This document shows positions 23,066 through 29,931 of a stretch of 31,800 nucleotides of DNA, in pieces. Each line of letters opens with the position of its first letter. Within the stretch, counting starts at the first letter, position 1. Below the pieces are notes generated by a model, which saw only the letters and a list, made by a program, of their open reading frames with translations, ran no database searches and was not told where the DNA came from. Source of the DNA: Candidatus Omnitrophota bacterium (GTDB lineage Bacteria > Omnitrophota > Gorgyraeia > 2-02-FULL-51-18 > JAGOUK01); NCBI GenBank assembly GCA_018061225.1, contig JAGOUK010000001.1:1-31800 (forward strand), written 5' to 3'. The translations under genes and the position numbers were made by a program.

Positions 23066-25108
23066 CTACTGACGCAGTTCGATCGAATGGGACGTTTTAA
23101 GCGCTTCCATGACGCGCGTTTGAATCGTCAAGATTTCTTCGTCCGTAAAAGTTCCATCAGATTTTTGGTACTGCAGCGTAAAGGCCAGGCTGCGTTTATC
23201 CTTGGGGATATTCTTGCCTTGATAGAGATCAAATAGCTCGACGCGCTTAAGACTCTCGCCCGCGGCGTCCAGCAACGTCTTTTCGATCTGAGAGACGGTG
23301 ACTTCGGTCGGCACCAAGAGAGCGATATCGCGCTGCACGGAAGGAAATTTGGGCAGCTCCACAAAGCGCGGCTCAATCCGGCGCAGCTTGAGAAGATCCT
23401 CTAGCACAACCTCAGCGGCAAAGACGGGCTGCTGAATATCCCATTCTTTAAGAACCTCATCGGAGACTTTGCCGATATGGGCCATGCGGAATCCGGTCGC
23501 CGCTTCGATGGCCAACGACTCGCTGAACATCCCCGGCCACACGGCAAACTCTTTCCAGTCGGGCATTTTTCTGCCGACGGCCTTAAAAATATTTTGGACC
23601 AACCCCTTCACGTAATAAAGATCAGCTTCCTGACGGGAGGACCACGACTTAAGCCATTGTCCGGTCACGGCGATCGTGAGCGCTTCTTCTTCTTTGGCTT
23701 GGTAGAAACGCTTGGACACTTCAAAGAACGCCACGTCCTTTTCTTTGCGGTTCAGGTTGTGGCGGATCGCGCCCAATAGTCCGACGAGCGCCGTGGGTCT
23801 TAGAATTTCTTGTTCCTGACTTAACGGATTGCTGATCTTCAGCACGGCCTTGTCTTTAGGAAAATGCGTTTTGGCAAGGTCCGCGGCCGAGACCATGCTA
23901 AAGGTCACGGTCTCCCACAAACCCTGCGACACCAAGTGCCGCTTGAGGTCGCGGATTTCGTGATAAGGAGATTCGCGCCTGTCCGATGACGGATAACGCG
24001 TGGCAGGCAGCGTGGTCGGAATTTTTTCGAATCCGTCCACGCGCACGATCTCCTCGATGAGATCGCATTCCTGGCGGATGTCGGTGCGGCGGGATGTGTA
24101 AGCCACCTTAATGTACTCGCTCGAAACTTTCCGAACTTTAAGCCCGAGGCTCTTGAGAATTTTGGCGGCGGCCGACATGGGATAGTCGCGCCCCATCACG
24201 CGGTCCAGCGTCTTCTTGAACACCTTCACCGATGGGTAAATCTTGGGCTCAAGCGTTCCGACCTTGACGAGGGGCGACGCGGTGAATGCCTTGGCGTGCT
24301 GCAGGATCAGCGAAGCAGCCCGGTCCGACGCCCACGATACCCATCCGGGTTCGATCGCGCGCTCAAAGCGGTAACCGGAGTCAGTGGAGATCTTCAAAAA
24401 TCTCGCGGCGCGGCGCACCAGCACCGGATCAAAGCGCGCGGATTCCAACACCACACGCTGAGTCTGCGGCGTCACTTCGGTTGCCTTGCCGCCCATGACA
24501 CCGGCGATGGCGATGGGCTTCTTGGCGTCCGCGATGACCACGATGCGTTCGTCCAGCGCGTATTCAACGTTGTTGAGACAAAGAATTTTTTCTCCGCGGC
24601 GGGCGCGGCGGACGATGATTTGCCCGCCTTCGATTTTGTCGAAGTCAAACGCGTGCAGCGGCTGGCCCGTTTCGAACATCACGTAGTTGGTGATGTCGAC
24701 GATATTGTTGATGCCCTTCTGCCCCATCCATTCCAGCGGCTTGAGAATGCTCGCCGGAGACGGCGCGATGCGGATGCCGTCCAAGATGCGGTAGGTGTAC
24801 GCGGCGCAGGCCTTGGTGTCCTGGATCTTCGCCTCAAGCGCAAGACGTGAAGCGGCGCGATAAGGAATGCGCGGGATCCGGGGCTTGCGGACTTTTTTTT
24901 GAGTCAGCGCGGCCAGTTCCGATGCCAACCCCAGCATAGAGAGGCAGTCGGGACGATTGGTCGTAATCTCCGCGTTCAACACTTCGGAACCTTCGAGTTT
25001 TTCGTGTCCCTCGATCATCGTCCCGGTCATTGTAAAAAGTTCCGCCAAACGGTCCGCCTTGAGCGCGACATCGACGTAATCTCTCAGCCACTTGATGGGA
25101 AGTTTCAT
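23066..25108 (-). CDS. pheT: Phenylalanyl-tRNA synthetase beta subunit, lacking the N-terminal tRNA-binding domain
   Basis: PheT pairs with PheS to charge tRNA-Phe and carries the editing site. The 680-residue protein is about 115 shorter than E. coli PheT (795). The missing part is precise: after the start (MKLPIKWLRDYVDVALKADR, then TMTGTMIEGHE) it jumps at about residue 40 to EITTNRPDCLSMLGLASELAAL. The EMAP-like tRNA_bind domain normally inserted there is therefore absent. The B3/B4 editing region (MFETGQPLHAFDFDKIEGG), B5, the catalytic-like domain and the C-terminal ferredoxin-like anticodon-binding domain (KFPSVQRDIALLV) are all present. The start overlaps the pheS stop as ATGA. Confidence 0.96.
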   Translation of the reverse strand: MKLPIKWLRDYVDVALKADRLAELFTMTGTMIEGHEKLEGSEVLNAEITTNRPDCLSMLGLASELAALTQKKVRKPRIPRIPYRAASRLALEAKIQDTKACAAYTYRILDGIRIAPSPASILKPLEWMGQKGINNIVDITNYVMFETGQPLHAFDFDKIEGGQIIVRRARRGEKILCLNNVEYALDERIVVIADAKKPIAIAGVMGGKATEVTPQTQRVVLESARFDPVLVRRAARFLKISTDSGYRFERAIEPGWVSWASDRAASLILQHAKAFTASPLVKVGTLEPKIYPSVKVFKKTLDRVMGRDYPMSAAAKILKSLGLKVRKVSSEYIKVAYTSRRTDIRQECDLIEEIVRVDGFEKIPTTLPATRYPSSDRRESPYHEIRDLKRHLVSQGLWETVTFSMVSAADLAKTHFPKDKAVLKISNPLSQEQEILRPTALVGLLGAIRHNLNRKEKDVAFFEVSKRFYQAKEEEALTIAVTGQWLKSWSSRQEADLYYVKGLVQNIFKAVGRKMPDWKEFAVWPGMFSESLAIEAATGFRMAHIGKVSDEVLKEWDIQQPVFAAEVVLEDLLKLRRIEPRFVELPKFPSVQRDIALLVPTEVTVSQIEKTLLDAAGESLKRVELFDLYQGKNIPKDKRSLAFTLQYQKSDGTFTDEEILTIQTRVMEALKTSHSIELRQ

Positions 25109-26139
25109 GCGGAGAACTGCCTTAGGAATCTCATGTCGTTTTCATAAAAAAGCCTGATGTCATTGACGCCCCAGCGCCGCATCGCGATGCGTTCGACGCC
25201 GAATCCAAAGGCGAACCCGGAATATTTTTCTGGATTCACTTTGACGGCGCGTAAAACGTTGGGATGCACCATGCCGGCGCCGAGGATCTCAAGCCAGCCC
25301 TTATGACCGCAGGAACGGCAGCCGCTTCCTTTGCAGAGTCCGCAAGAGACATCCACTTCTGCCGACGGCTCCGTGAACGGAAAAAAATGTGGGCGGAAAC
25401 GGAGTTTGATATCGTTCCCAAAAAATTGTTTGGCGAAGGCGAGCAGAACACCTTTGAGATCCGCGAAGCTCACCTTTTCATCGACGCAAAGTCCTTCGAT
25501 CTGATGGAACATAAAGGAGTGTGTCGCGTCCGTCGCGTCCGGTCGGTACACGCGGCCGGGGGCGAGCACTTTGACCGGCGGCCGTTCATTTTCCATGATG
25601 CGCGTCTGCACCGTGGAGGTTTGGCTGCGGAGCAGCTTGCCGTTCTCCAGATAAAAAGTTGCGAGATCGTCACGGGAGGAATGGTCGGCCGGAATATTGA
25701 GCGCTTCAAAGTTGTAATAATCGGTTTCCATTTCGGGCCCGGTCACGATCTGAAACCCAAGCCGGTAAAAAATATCGCAGATCTCATCGACAACTTGGGT
25801 GATGGGGTGCAATCCGCCGATGAGCGGCGCGGTCCCGGGAAGGGTGAGGTCGGTTTTGGACTTTGCAGCGGCTGAATTCGCCCCCCCGCTGCCGGCAACT
25901 GCCGCCGTGCGCTGATCCAACAATGCGGCAATTTCGTTCTTGGCGCGGTTGGCTTCTTTCCCCGCTTCGGGTTTTTCAGAAGGGTCGATCTGACCAAAAA
26001 GACCGGTAAGCTCAGCAAGCGACCCTTTGCGGCCCAAGAACTGGACGCGCAGCGCTTCAACCGCTTCGGCCGTCTCAGCCGCCGGAATCTTCTCCTGCGC
26101 CTCCGCGATCACTTGTCTAATCTTATCCGCCAGGGTCAT
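25105..26139 (-). CDS. pheS: Phenylalanyl-tRNA synthetase alpha subunit
   Basis: This 344-residue class II catalytic subunit has an N-terminal coiled coil (about 1-80) and motif 1 near HPITQVVDEICDIFYRLGF (about 111-129). Motif 2 is around GRVYRPDATDATHSFMFHQIEGL, and motif 3 is FGFGVERIAMRRWGV near the C-terminus. A Cys4 cluster (Cys266, 269, 274, 277; CGLCKGSGCRSCGHKG) sits before GWLEILGAGMVHP; this insert occurs in many bacterial PheS. It is separated from rplT by a 180-base interval with a palindromic element, so it may have its own transcript, and it overlaps pheT by four bases. Confidence 0.97.
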   Translation of the reverse strand: MTLADKIRQVIAEAQEKIPAAETAEAVEALRVQFLGRKGSLAELTGLFGQIDPSEKPEAGKEANRAKNEIAALLDQRTAAVAGSGGANSAAAKSKTDLTLPGTAPLIGGLHPITQVVDEICDIFYRLGFQIVTGPEMETDYYNFEALNIPADHSSRDDLATFYLENGKLLRSQTSTVQTRIMENERPPVKVLAPGRVYRPDATDATHSFMFHQIEGLCVDEKVSFADLKGVLLAFAKQFFGNDIKLRFRPHFFPFTEPSAEVDVSCGLCKGSGCRSCGHKGWLEILGAGMVHPNVLRAVKVNPEKYSGFAFGFGVERIAMRRWGVNDIRLFYENDMRFLRQFSA

Positions 26140-26171
26140 TTTAAATCTCTTCTCCGGGAGAACTGATTTGG

Positions 26172-26313
26172 GCCTAAGACAGGAACACCTGTCTTCGTAG
26201 GACTTTTTGCGGCGCGAGGCGTCCCCGCCGAGCGTCGCAAAGGAGCGAGCGCGCTAACCTTAGGCGCGCGAGCGGCTCCGTCCGTAGAAGACAGGTGTTC
26301 CTGTCTAAGAGCC
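26172..26313. repeat. REPIN-like palindromic element between rplT and pheS
   Basis: Two identical 20-base arms in inverted orientation (26177-26196 and 26287-26306). Each arm is itself a hairpin (AGACAGG-AACA-CCTGTCT), and they frame about 90 bases of GC-rich DNA. The centre also folds (GCGCGCTAA / TTAGGCGCGC, 26249-26268, with one bulge). Two small palindromes in inverted pairing is the layout of REPIN/MITE-type elements. It fills most of the 180-base gap and could end rplT transcription or form a pheS leader structure. No ORF inside. Confidence 0.85.
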
Positions 26314-26319
26314 TGAAGT

Positions 26320-26670
26320 CTAGTTAGACTTCGCTACCTTCACTATTTCTTGAAAGGCTGCCGGGTCGATCTGGGCGATTTCCGAGAGCGACTTGCGGTC
26401 CAGCAGCACATTGGCGGTCAACAGACGGCCGATGAGCTGGCTGTACGTGATTCCGTTTTCTTCGGCGGCCGCTGTGATGCGGGAGATCCAAAGGGTGCGG
26501 AAGTTGCGCTTCTTAAGCCTGCGATGAACCGTGGAGTATTGCCAGGCGCGATGAACGGTCTCGCGCGCCATGCGGTAGAGCTTGCTCCGGCCGCCGACGG
26601 CACCCTTGGCTGCCTTCAGGTACTTCTTATGTCTTTTCTTGGTCGCCGTAACGTTTCTAACTCTAGCCAT
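26320..26670 (-). CDS. rplT: 50S ribosomal protein L20
   Basis: This 116-residue protein of the large ribosomal subunit is needed for early assembly. Highly typical sequence: ARVRNVTATKKRHKKYLKAA at the N-terminus, RETVHRAWQYSTVHRRLKKR, then FRTLWISRITAAAEENGITY. The ATG at 26670 matches the family start; a strong AGGAGG (26681-26686) lies ten bases upstream, within the end of rpmI. The start overlaps the rpmI stop by eight bases. In E. coli and B. subtilis L20 represses its own operon through an mRNA structure; no such structure could be confirmed here. Confidence 0.98.
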   Translation of the reverse strand: MARVRNVTATKKRHKKYLKAAKGAVGGRSKLYRMARETVHRAWQYSTVHRRLKKRNFRTLWISRITAAAEENGITYSQLIGRLLTANVLLDRKSLSEIAQIDPAAFQEIVKVAKSN

Positions 26671-26854
26671 TTGGCAGTAACCTCCTGATTCTCTTGTCAT
26701 CCACGGCAGAGATCGCTCCCTGACGACGCAGCTGACGCTTGCGCTTGCGGGTCTTCGATGCGTTCAGGTGGCCTTTGCCGGCCCGTCCGCGCTTCAAGCT
26801 GCCGGACTTTCTGAGCCGGATCCGCTTGGCAGTACCTTTTCGTGTTTTGAGCAT
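26663..26854 (-). CDS. rpmI: 50S ribosomal protein L35
   Basis: This 63-residue, very basic protein has the family pattern LKTRKGTAKRIRLRKSGSLK, then GKGHLNASKTRKRKRQLRR. Length is normal. It lies 18 bases after infC, with AAAGGAG placed between them, and overlaps rplT, the conserved infC-rpmI-rplT order. Confidence 0.97.
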   Translation of the reverse strand: MLKTRKGTAKRIRLRKSGSLKRGRAGKGHLNASKTRKRKRQLRRQGAISAVDDKRIRRLLPNG

Positions 26855-26872
26855 AACTACTATGCGCTCCTT

Positions 26873-27490
26873 TTAGTGTTTGGGCTGAAGGATCATGATC
26901 AGCTGATTCCGGTCCTTCGCAGGAGCCGATTCAACCAATCCCAGGGGCGACACTTCTTCCGCCAATTTCATCAGCAGCTGTCTGCCGTTTTCGGTGTTCG
27001 CCTTTTCCCGTCCGCGGTAGACCATGGTCACTTTGACCTTGTCGCCGCGCTTCAAGAAATTTTCTATATGCTTCTTCTTAAAATCGTAATCATGCTCATC
27101 GATGTTCGGATGGAACTTAATCTCTTTGAGCTGAATCGTCTTCTGCTTCTTACGCGCTTCTTTATCTTTCTTCTCCTGCTCGTACTTGAACTTCGAAAAG
27201 TCCATGATACGGCAAACCGGAGGAGTCGCTGTCGGGGCGATTTCCACAAGGTCAAGTTCTGCCTTGGCCGCGTGGACCATGGCTTCCTGTGGAGTCATCA
27301 CGCCGAGCTGGGCGCCATCGTCACCGATGAGGCGGATGCTTACGGCGCGAATATACTGGTTAATCCGAATGCGCTGTTTGGAGGCTGAGCTCGGAGGAGG
27401 CGTTCCCATGGGAGGCCTTCCGAACGGAGTCGCTTGCGGTGATCCCGGTGTCTGTGGACTTGGACTGCTGCTAAAGGGTAACCGGGCCAC
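26873..27490 (-). CDS. infC: Translation initiation factor IF-3
   Basis: IF-3 binds the 30S subunit and proofreads start-codon selection. Both domains are present: N-terminal INQYIRAVSIRLIGDDGAQLG with LDLVEIAPTATPPVCRIMDF, then C-terminal EIKFHPNIDEHDYDFKKKHI and KVTMVYRGRE. The most upstream start is GTG at 27490 (in-frame TAG nine bases before it), giving 205 residues with a 38-residue Pro/Ser/Thr-rich leader. An ATG at 27409 (178 residues) has a better Shine-Dalgarno-like GGAAGG and is a real alternative. The longer start was kept because the same Pro/Ser-rich composition continues on both sides of that ATG. It lies between thrS and rpmI as in E. coli. Confidence 0.93.
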   Translation of the reverse strand: MARLPFSSSPSPQTPGSPQATPFGRPPMGTPPPSSASKQRIRINQYIRAVSIRLIGDDGAQLGVMTPQEAMVHAAKAELDLVEIAPTATPPVCRIMDFSKFKYEQEKKDKEARKKQKTIQLKEIKFHPNIDEHDYDFKKKHIENFLKRGDKVKVTMVYRGREKANTENGRQLLMKLAEEVSPLGLVESAPAKDRNQLIMILQPKH

Positions 27491-27569
27491 TACTGACTAA
27501 CGCGTTGGATCTGCAAGTATCTGACGCCCTCCGTGAGTTTGCTAAAAAATCCCATCTGCATCTTTGCGG

Positions 27570-27585
27570 ACCGCGTTTCCGCGGT
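27570..27585 (-). terminator. GNRA-type hairpin in the thrS-infC gap (attenuator or leader structure)
   Basis: ACCGCG-GAAA-CGCGGT on the minus strand, ten bases after the thrS stop: a six-pair GC stem with a GAAA tetraloop. A run of six T follows only about 20 bases later, so it is not a textbook terminator. It could protect the thrS 3' end or belong to an infC leader. Confidence 0.35.
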
Positions 27586-27594
27586 TGCATGAAA

Positions 27595-29346
27595 CTAGAA
27601 AGTGCAATCTTTCAGCTTAATTTCCGAACTAACCTTCGTAACAAAATCTTCGAGCGGCATCGCGATCTGCTCGCGTGAGCCGCGCCGGCGGACGGTGACC
27701 GTGCCGGCTTCTTCTTCCTTATCGCCAACGACCAGCGTGTAAGGGATTTTTTCCTCGTTGGCCTGCCGCACGCGCTTGCCGAGCGTATCGCCGGGGCTCA
27801 AGTAGCTGACGCGAAAGCCCGCTTCTTCCAGCCGCTTCTGCGTCGCTTTGGCAAACGGCTCGTGCTTTTCGGTCACGGGGACCATCGCTGCCTGAACGGG
27901 AGCGATCCATAAAGGAAACGCCCCGGCATAATGCTCCACCAAAGTGCCGAGAAAGCGTTCGACGCTTCCCAAAATGGCCCGGTGCAGCATCACAGGACGC
28001 TTTCTGTCTCCCTCCGTGGAGGCATACTCTAATTCGAACTTCTCCGGGAGGGCAAAATCGCACTGTATTGTACTACACTGCCAAGCCCTTCCCAAAGCAT
28101 CTTTAATCCTAAGGTCAATCTTGGGGCCATAGAAGGCGCCGCCTTCAGGGGCGACTTCGTACTTAAGACCCTTCTTTTCGAGAGCTCCCCGCAGGGCTTC
28201 GGTGGCCTTGGCCCAAATTTCGTCGGTCCCGATCGACTCCTTGGGGCGGGTACTTAGCTCAATCTCATATTCCGTAAATCCAAACGCCCCAAGGATATAG
28301 AACACAAAGTCCATCACGCGGCCTATCTCGTCTTCGAGCTGATCGGGCAGGCAAAAGATGTGGGCGTCGTCCTGGGTGAAGTTCCGGACCCGAAGCAGGC
28401 CGTGCAGGGCCCCGGACTTTTCGTTGCGGCAGACATTGCCCAATTCGAAGAAACGAAGCGGAAAATTCCGGTAACTGCGGGTCTGAGTCTTATAAATCAG
28501 CATATGGCCCGGGCAATTCATCGGCTTGATGCCGTATTCCTTACCGTCCTCGGCCTCATGGATGAACATGTTCTCTTTGTAATAGTCGTAGTGGCCGGAG
28601 GTCTTCCAGACATCACTTTTGAGGATCTGAGGGCCGCCGACGAAGAAGTAGTCGCGCTTGAGATGCTCTTCCCGCACGAACTGCTCAACCAGATACCGGA
28701 GCATCGCGCCTTTGGGATGATAAAAAACGAGTCCCGGACCCGCTTCTTCCTGAATTGAATAAAGGTCCAGCTCGCGTCCCAGCTTGCGGTGGTCACGCTT
28801 CTTGGCCTCTTCGATCCGCTTCAGATGCTCATCTAAATCTTTTTGGGAGAAAAAAGCCGTTCCGTACACGCGCTGCATCATCGGGTTGGTCTCGATGCCG
28901 CGCCAGTAAGCGCCCGAGACGTTGAGAAGCTTCAGAGCTTTGATCTCGCCGGTTGAGTGTACATGGGGGTTCTTACAAAGGTCGGTGAAGTCTCCGTCGA
29001 CGACCAGCGTCACTTTTTCGTCCGCCGGGAGGCGCTCGATGATGTCGAGCTTATACGGCTCATTCGCCCGCGTAAAGAAGTCCACCGCTTCCGGTCTGGG
29101 CACTTCCTTCTTTATATAAGGGTAGTTGGCCTTCACGATCTCGCGCATCTTCTCCTCGATCTTCACGAGGTCCTCATCGGTCAGCCGATGATCCAAATCA
29201 ATATCATAGAAGAACCCCTGATCCACCGGAGGCCCCACCCCCAGCTTCGCCTGAGGCCAAAAAGCCTTCACCGCCTGCGCCAACACATGCGCACACGAGT
29301 GCCTCAGCTTATCCAGATCCGTATATTGTTCCGCGCCCTTCGCCAT
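27595..29346 (-). CDS. thrS: Threonyl-tRNA synthetase lacking the TGS domain
   Basis: This class II enzyme charges tRNA-Thr. The 583-residue reading begins directly with the editing domain: HSCAH (His16, His20) and LCKNPH (Cys124, His128) are the editing zinc-type residues. The catalytic core follows with KPMNCPGHMLIYK, ELGNVCRNEKSGALHGLLRVR and DDAHIFC, motif 3 near MLHRAILGSVERF, and the C-terminal anticodon-binding domain. The N-terminal TGS domain (about 60 residues in E. coli) is absent. The ATG at 29346 fits the family; an in-frame ATG at 29370 (MTAWEKFF) is also possible, and neither reading would restore TGS. Gene order thrS-infC-rpmI-rplT-pheS-pheT matches E. coli. Confidence 0.96.
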   Translation of the reverse strand: MAKGAEQYTDLDKLRHSCAHVLAQAVKAFWPQAKLGVGPPVDQGFFYDIDLDHRLTDEDLVKIEEKMREIVKANYPYIKKEVPRPEAVDFFTRANEPYKLDIIERLPADEKVTLVVDGDFTDLCKNPHVHSTGEIKALKLLNVSGAYWRGIETNPMMQRVYGTAFFSQKDLDEHLKRIEEAKKRDHRKLGRELDLYSIQEEAGPGLVFYHPKGAMLRYLVEQFVREEHLKRDYFFVGGPQILKSDVWKTSGHYDYYKENMFIHEAEDGKEYGIKPMNCPGHMLIYKTQTRSYRNFPLRFFELGNVCRNEKSGALHGLLRVRNFTQDDAHIFCLPDQLEDEIGRVMDFVFYILGAFGFTEYEIELSTRPKESIGTDEIWAKATEALRGALEKKGLKYEVAPEGGAFYGPKIDLRIKDALGRAWQCSTIQCDFALPEKFELEYASTEGDRKRPVMLHRAILGSVERFLGTLVEHYAGAFPLWIAPVQAAMVPVTEKHEPFAKATQKRLEEAGFRVSYLSPGDTLGKRVRQANEEKIPYTLVVGDKEEEAGTVTVRRRGSREQIAMPLEDFVTKVSSEIKLKDCTF

Positions 29347-29427
29347 AAAAAATTTTTCCCAAGCGGTCATTAATCCACACGAGCGCTGCGAAGCAGCGTA
29401 CGCCCCAAACACGACTCCCAATCAACC

Positions 29428-29535
29428 GTTTCTGCGACAAAAGGCGCCATATGCTAGGCGCGGCGGTGTGAAGCATACAATGCAGTATGCGAATACCGCC
29501 GCAACGACGCAGATGGCGCCTTTTCTCGCAGAAAC
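29428..29535 (-). repeat. Long palindromic intergenic repeat, copy B (likely terminator)
   Basis: A 108-base palindrome with 23-base outer arms (29428-29450 and 29513-29535) differing at one base. Inside are a second stem (CGGCGGT / ACCGCCG) and a third (GCATAC / GTATGC). It begins at the very next base after the encoded CCA of tRNA-Val. Same family as the copy at 12935-13041. Likely to end tRNA transcription and protect the 3' end. Confidence 0.87.
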
Positions 29536-29612
29536 TGGTGGGCAATACAGGATTCGAACCTGTGACCTTTTCCATGTCAAGGAAACGCTCTAACCAACTG
29601 AGCTAATTGCCC
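29536..29612 (-). tRNA. tRNA-Val (anticodon GAC)
   Basis: Full cloverleaf on the minus strand: acceptor GGGCAAT / ATTGCCC, D arm TAGCTCAGTTGGTTAGAGC, anticodon loop TTGACAT (GAC), T arm with GGTTCGAATCC, discriminator A and an encoded CCA (29538-29536). Last of three clustered tRNAs. Confidence 0.97.
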
Positions 29613-29642
29613 AAAAAAAAGAATCCGAACTCAACGAATACA

Positions 29643-29726
29643 TGCCGAGAGCCGGACTTGAACCGGCATGGACCGAAGCCCGACAGATTTTAAGTCTGTT
29701 GTGTCTGCCAATTCCACCATCCCGGC
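29643..29726 (-). tRNA. tRNA-Leu (anticodon TAA)
   Basis: Acceptor GCCGGGA / TCTCGGC (one G-U), anticodon loop CTTAAAA (TAA), a long variable arm as expected for Leu, T arm GGTTCAAGTCC. Discriminator A. Unlike its two neighbours it has no encoded CCA (the next bases are TGT), so CCA must be added after transcription. Confidence 0.96.
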
Positions 29727-29730
29727 AATC

Positions 29731-29804
29731 TGGAGGCGACGGCCGGAATTGAACCGGCGTAAACGGTTTTGCAGACCGCTGCCTAACCACTTGGCTACGT
29801 CGCC
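29731..29804 (-). tRNA. tRNA-Cys (anticodon GCA)
   Basis: Acceptor GGCGACG / CGTCGCC, anticodon loop CTGCAAA (GCA), T arm GGTTCAATTCC, discriminator T (U73, the cysteine identity base) and an encoded CCA (29733-29731). First gene of the tRNA cluster, only four bases before tRNA-Leu. Confidence 0.97.
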
Positions 29805-29837
29805 GTAAAGGCAAAATCGGGCATCCTAAAGAGGGAC

Positions 29838-29866
29838 AATGTAACAGATGGGCCGTTCAGGGTCAA
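29838..29866 (-). promoter_or_regulatory. Promoter of the tRNA cluster
   Basis: TTGACC (29866-29861), 17-base spacer, TACATT (29843-29838) on the minus strand, about 34 bases upstream of tRNA-Cys. An overlapping TATAAT (29871-29866) is an alternative -10. Confidence 0.65.
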
Positions 29867-29914
29867 TTATACCGTGCCGTCCATCCGGGGCAGGTCCGTC
29901 CCGACGCTTTTTCC

Positions 29915-29923
29915 TGTTATAAT
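29915..29923 (+). promoter_or_regulatory. Extended -10 promoter of metH
   Basis: TGTTATAAT is an extended -10 (TGn plus TATAAT) with no convincing -35. The expected transcription start (about 29930) is at or within two bases of the metH ATG, implying a leaderless or almost leaderless mRNA. Confidence 0.6.
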
Positions 29924-29931
29924 TCCCAACA

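Noticed and set aside
22364..23236. Plus-strand reading of 290 codons crossing the rarA-pheT gap, with a stretch vaguely like a glycosyltransferase (VVSWLNP)
   Set aside because: Both ends are antisense to rarA and pheT, and the gap itself folds as 6S RNA on the minus strand with a matching promoter. The short resemblance is not backed by any second motif.
26172..26313. CRISPR-like repeats (two near-identical 20-base units)
   Set aside because: The units are inverted, not direct, there are only two, and no cas gene is present; the layout fits a palindromic element better.
27491..27594. L20 or threonine-responsive leader upstream of infC
   Set aside because: Only one small hairpin is clear; I could not draw the L20-binding structure or a tRNA-like fold, so no riboswitch or leader type is claimed.
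29371..29427. CGCTGC-GAA-GCAGCG hairpin (29384-29398) as a thrS autoregulatory operator
   Set aside because: The perfect six-base stem is real, but it does not resemble the E. coli tRNA-like thrS operator and no promoter could be placed around it.
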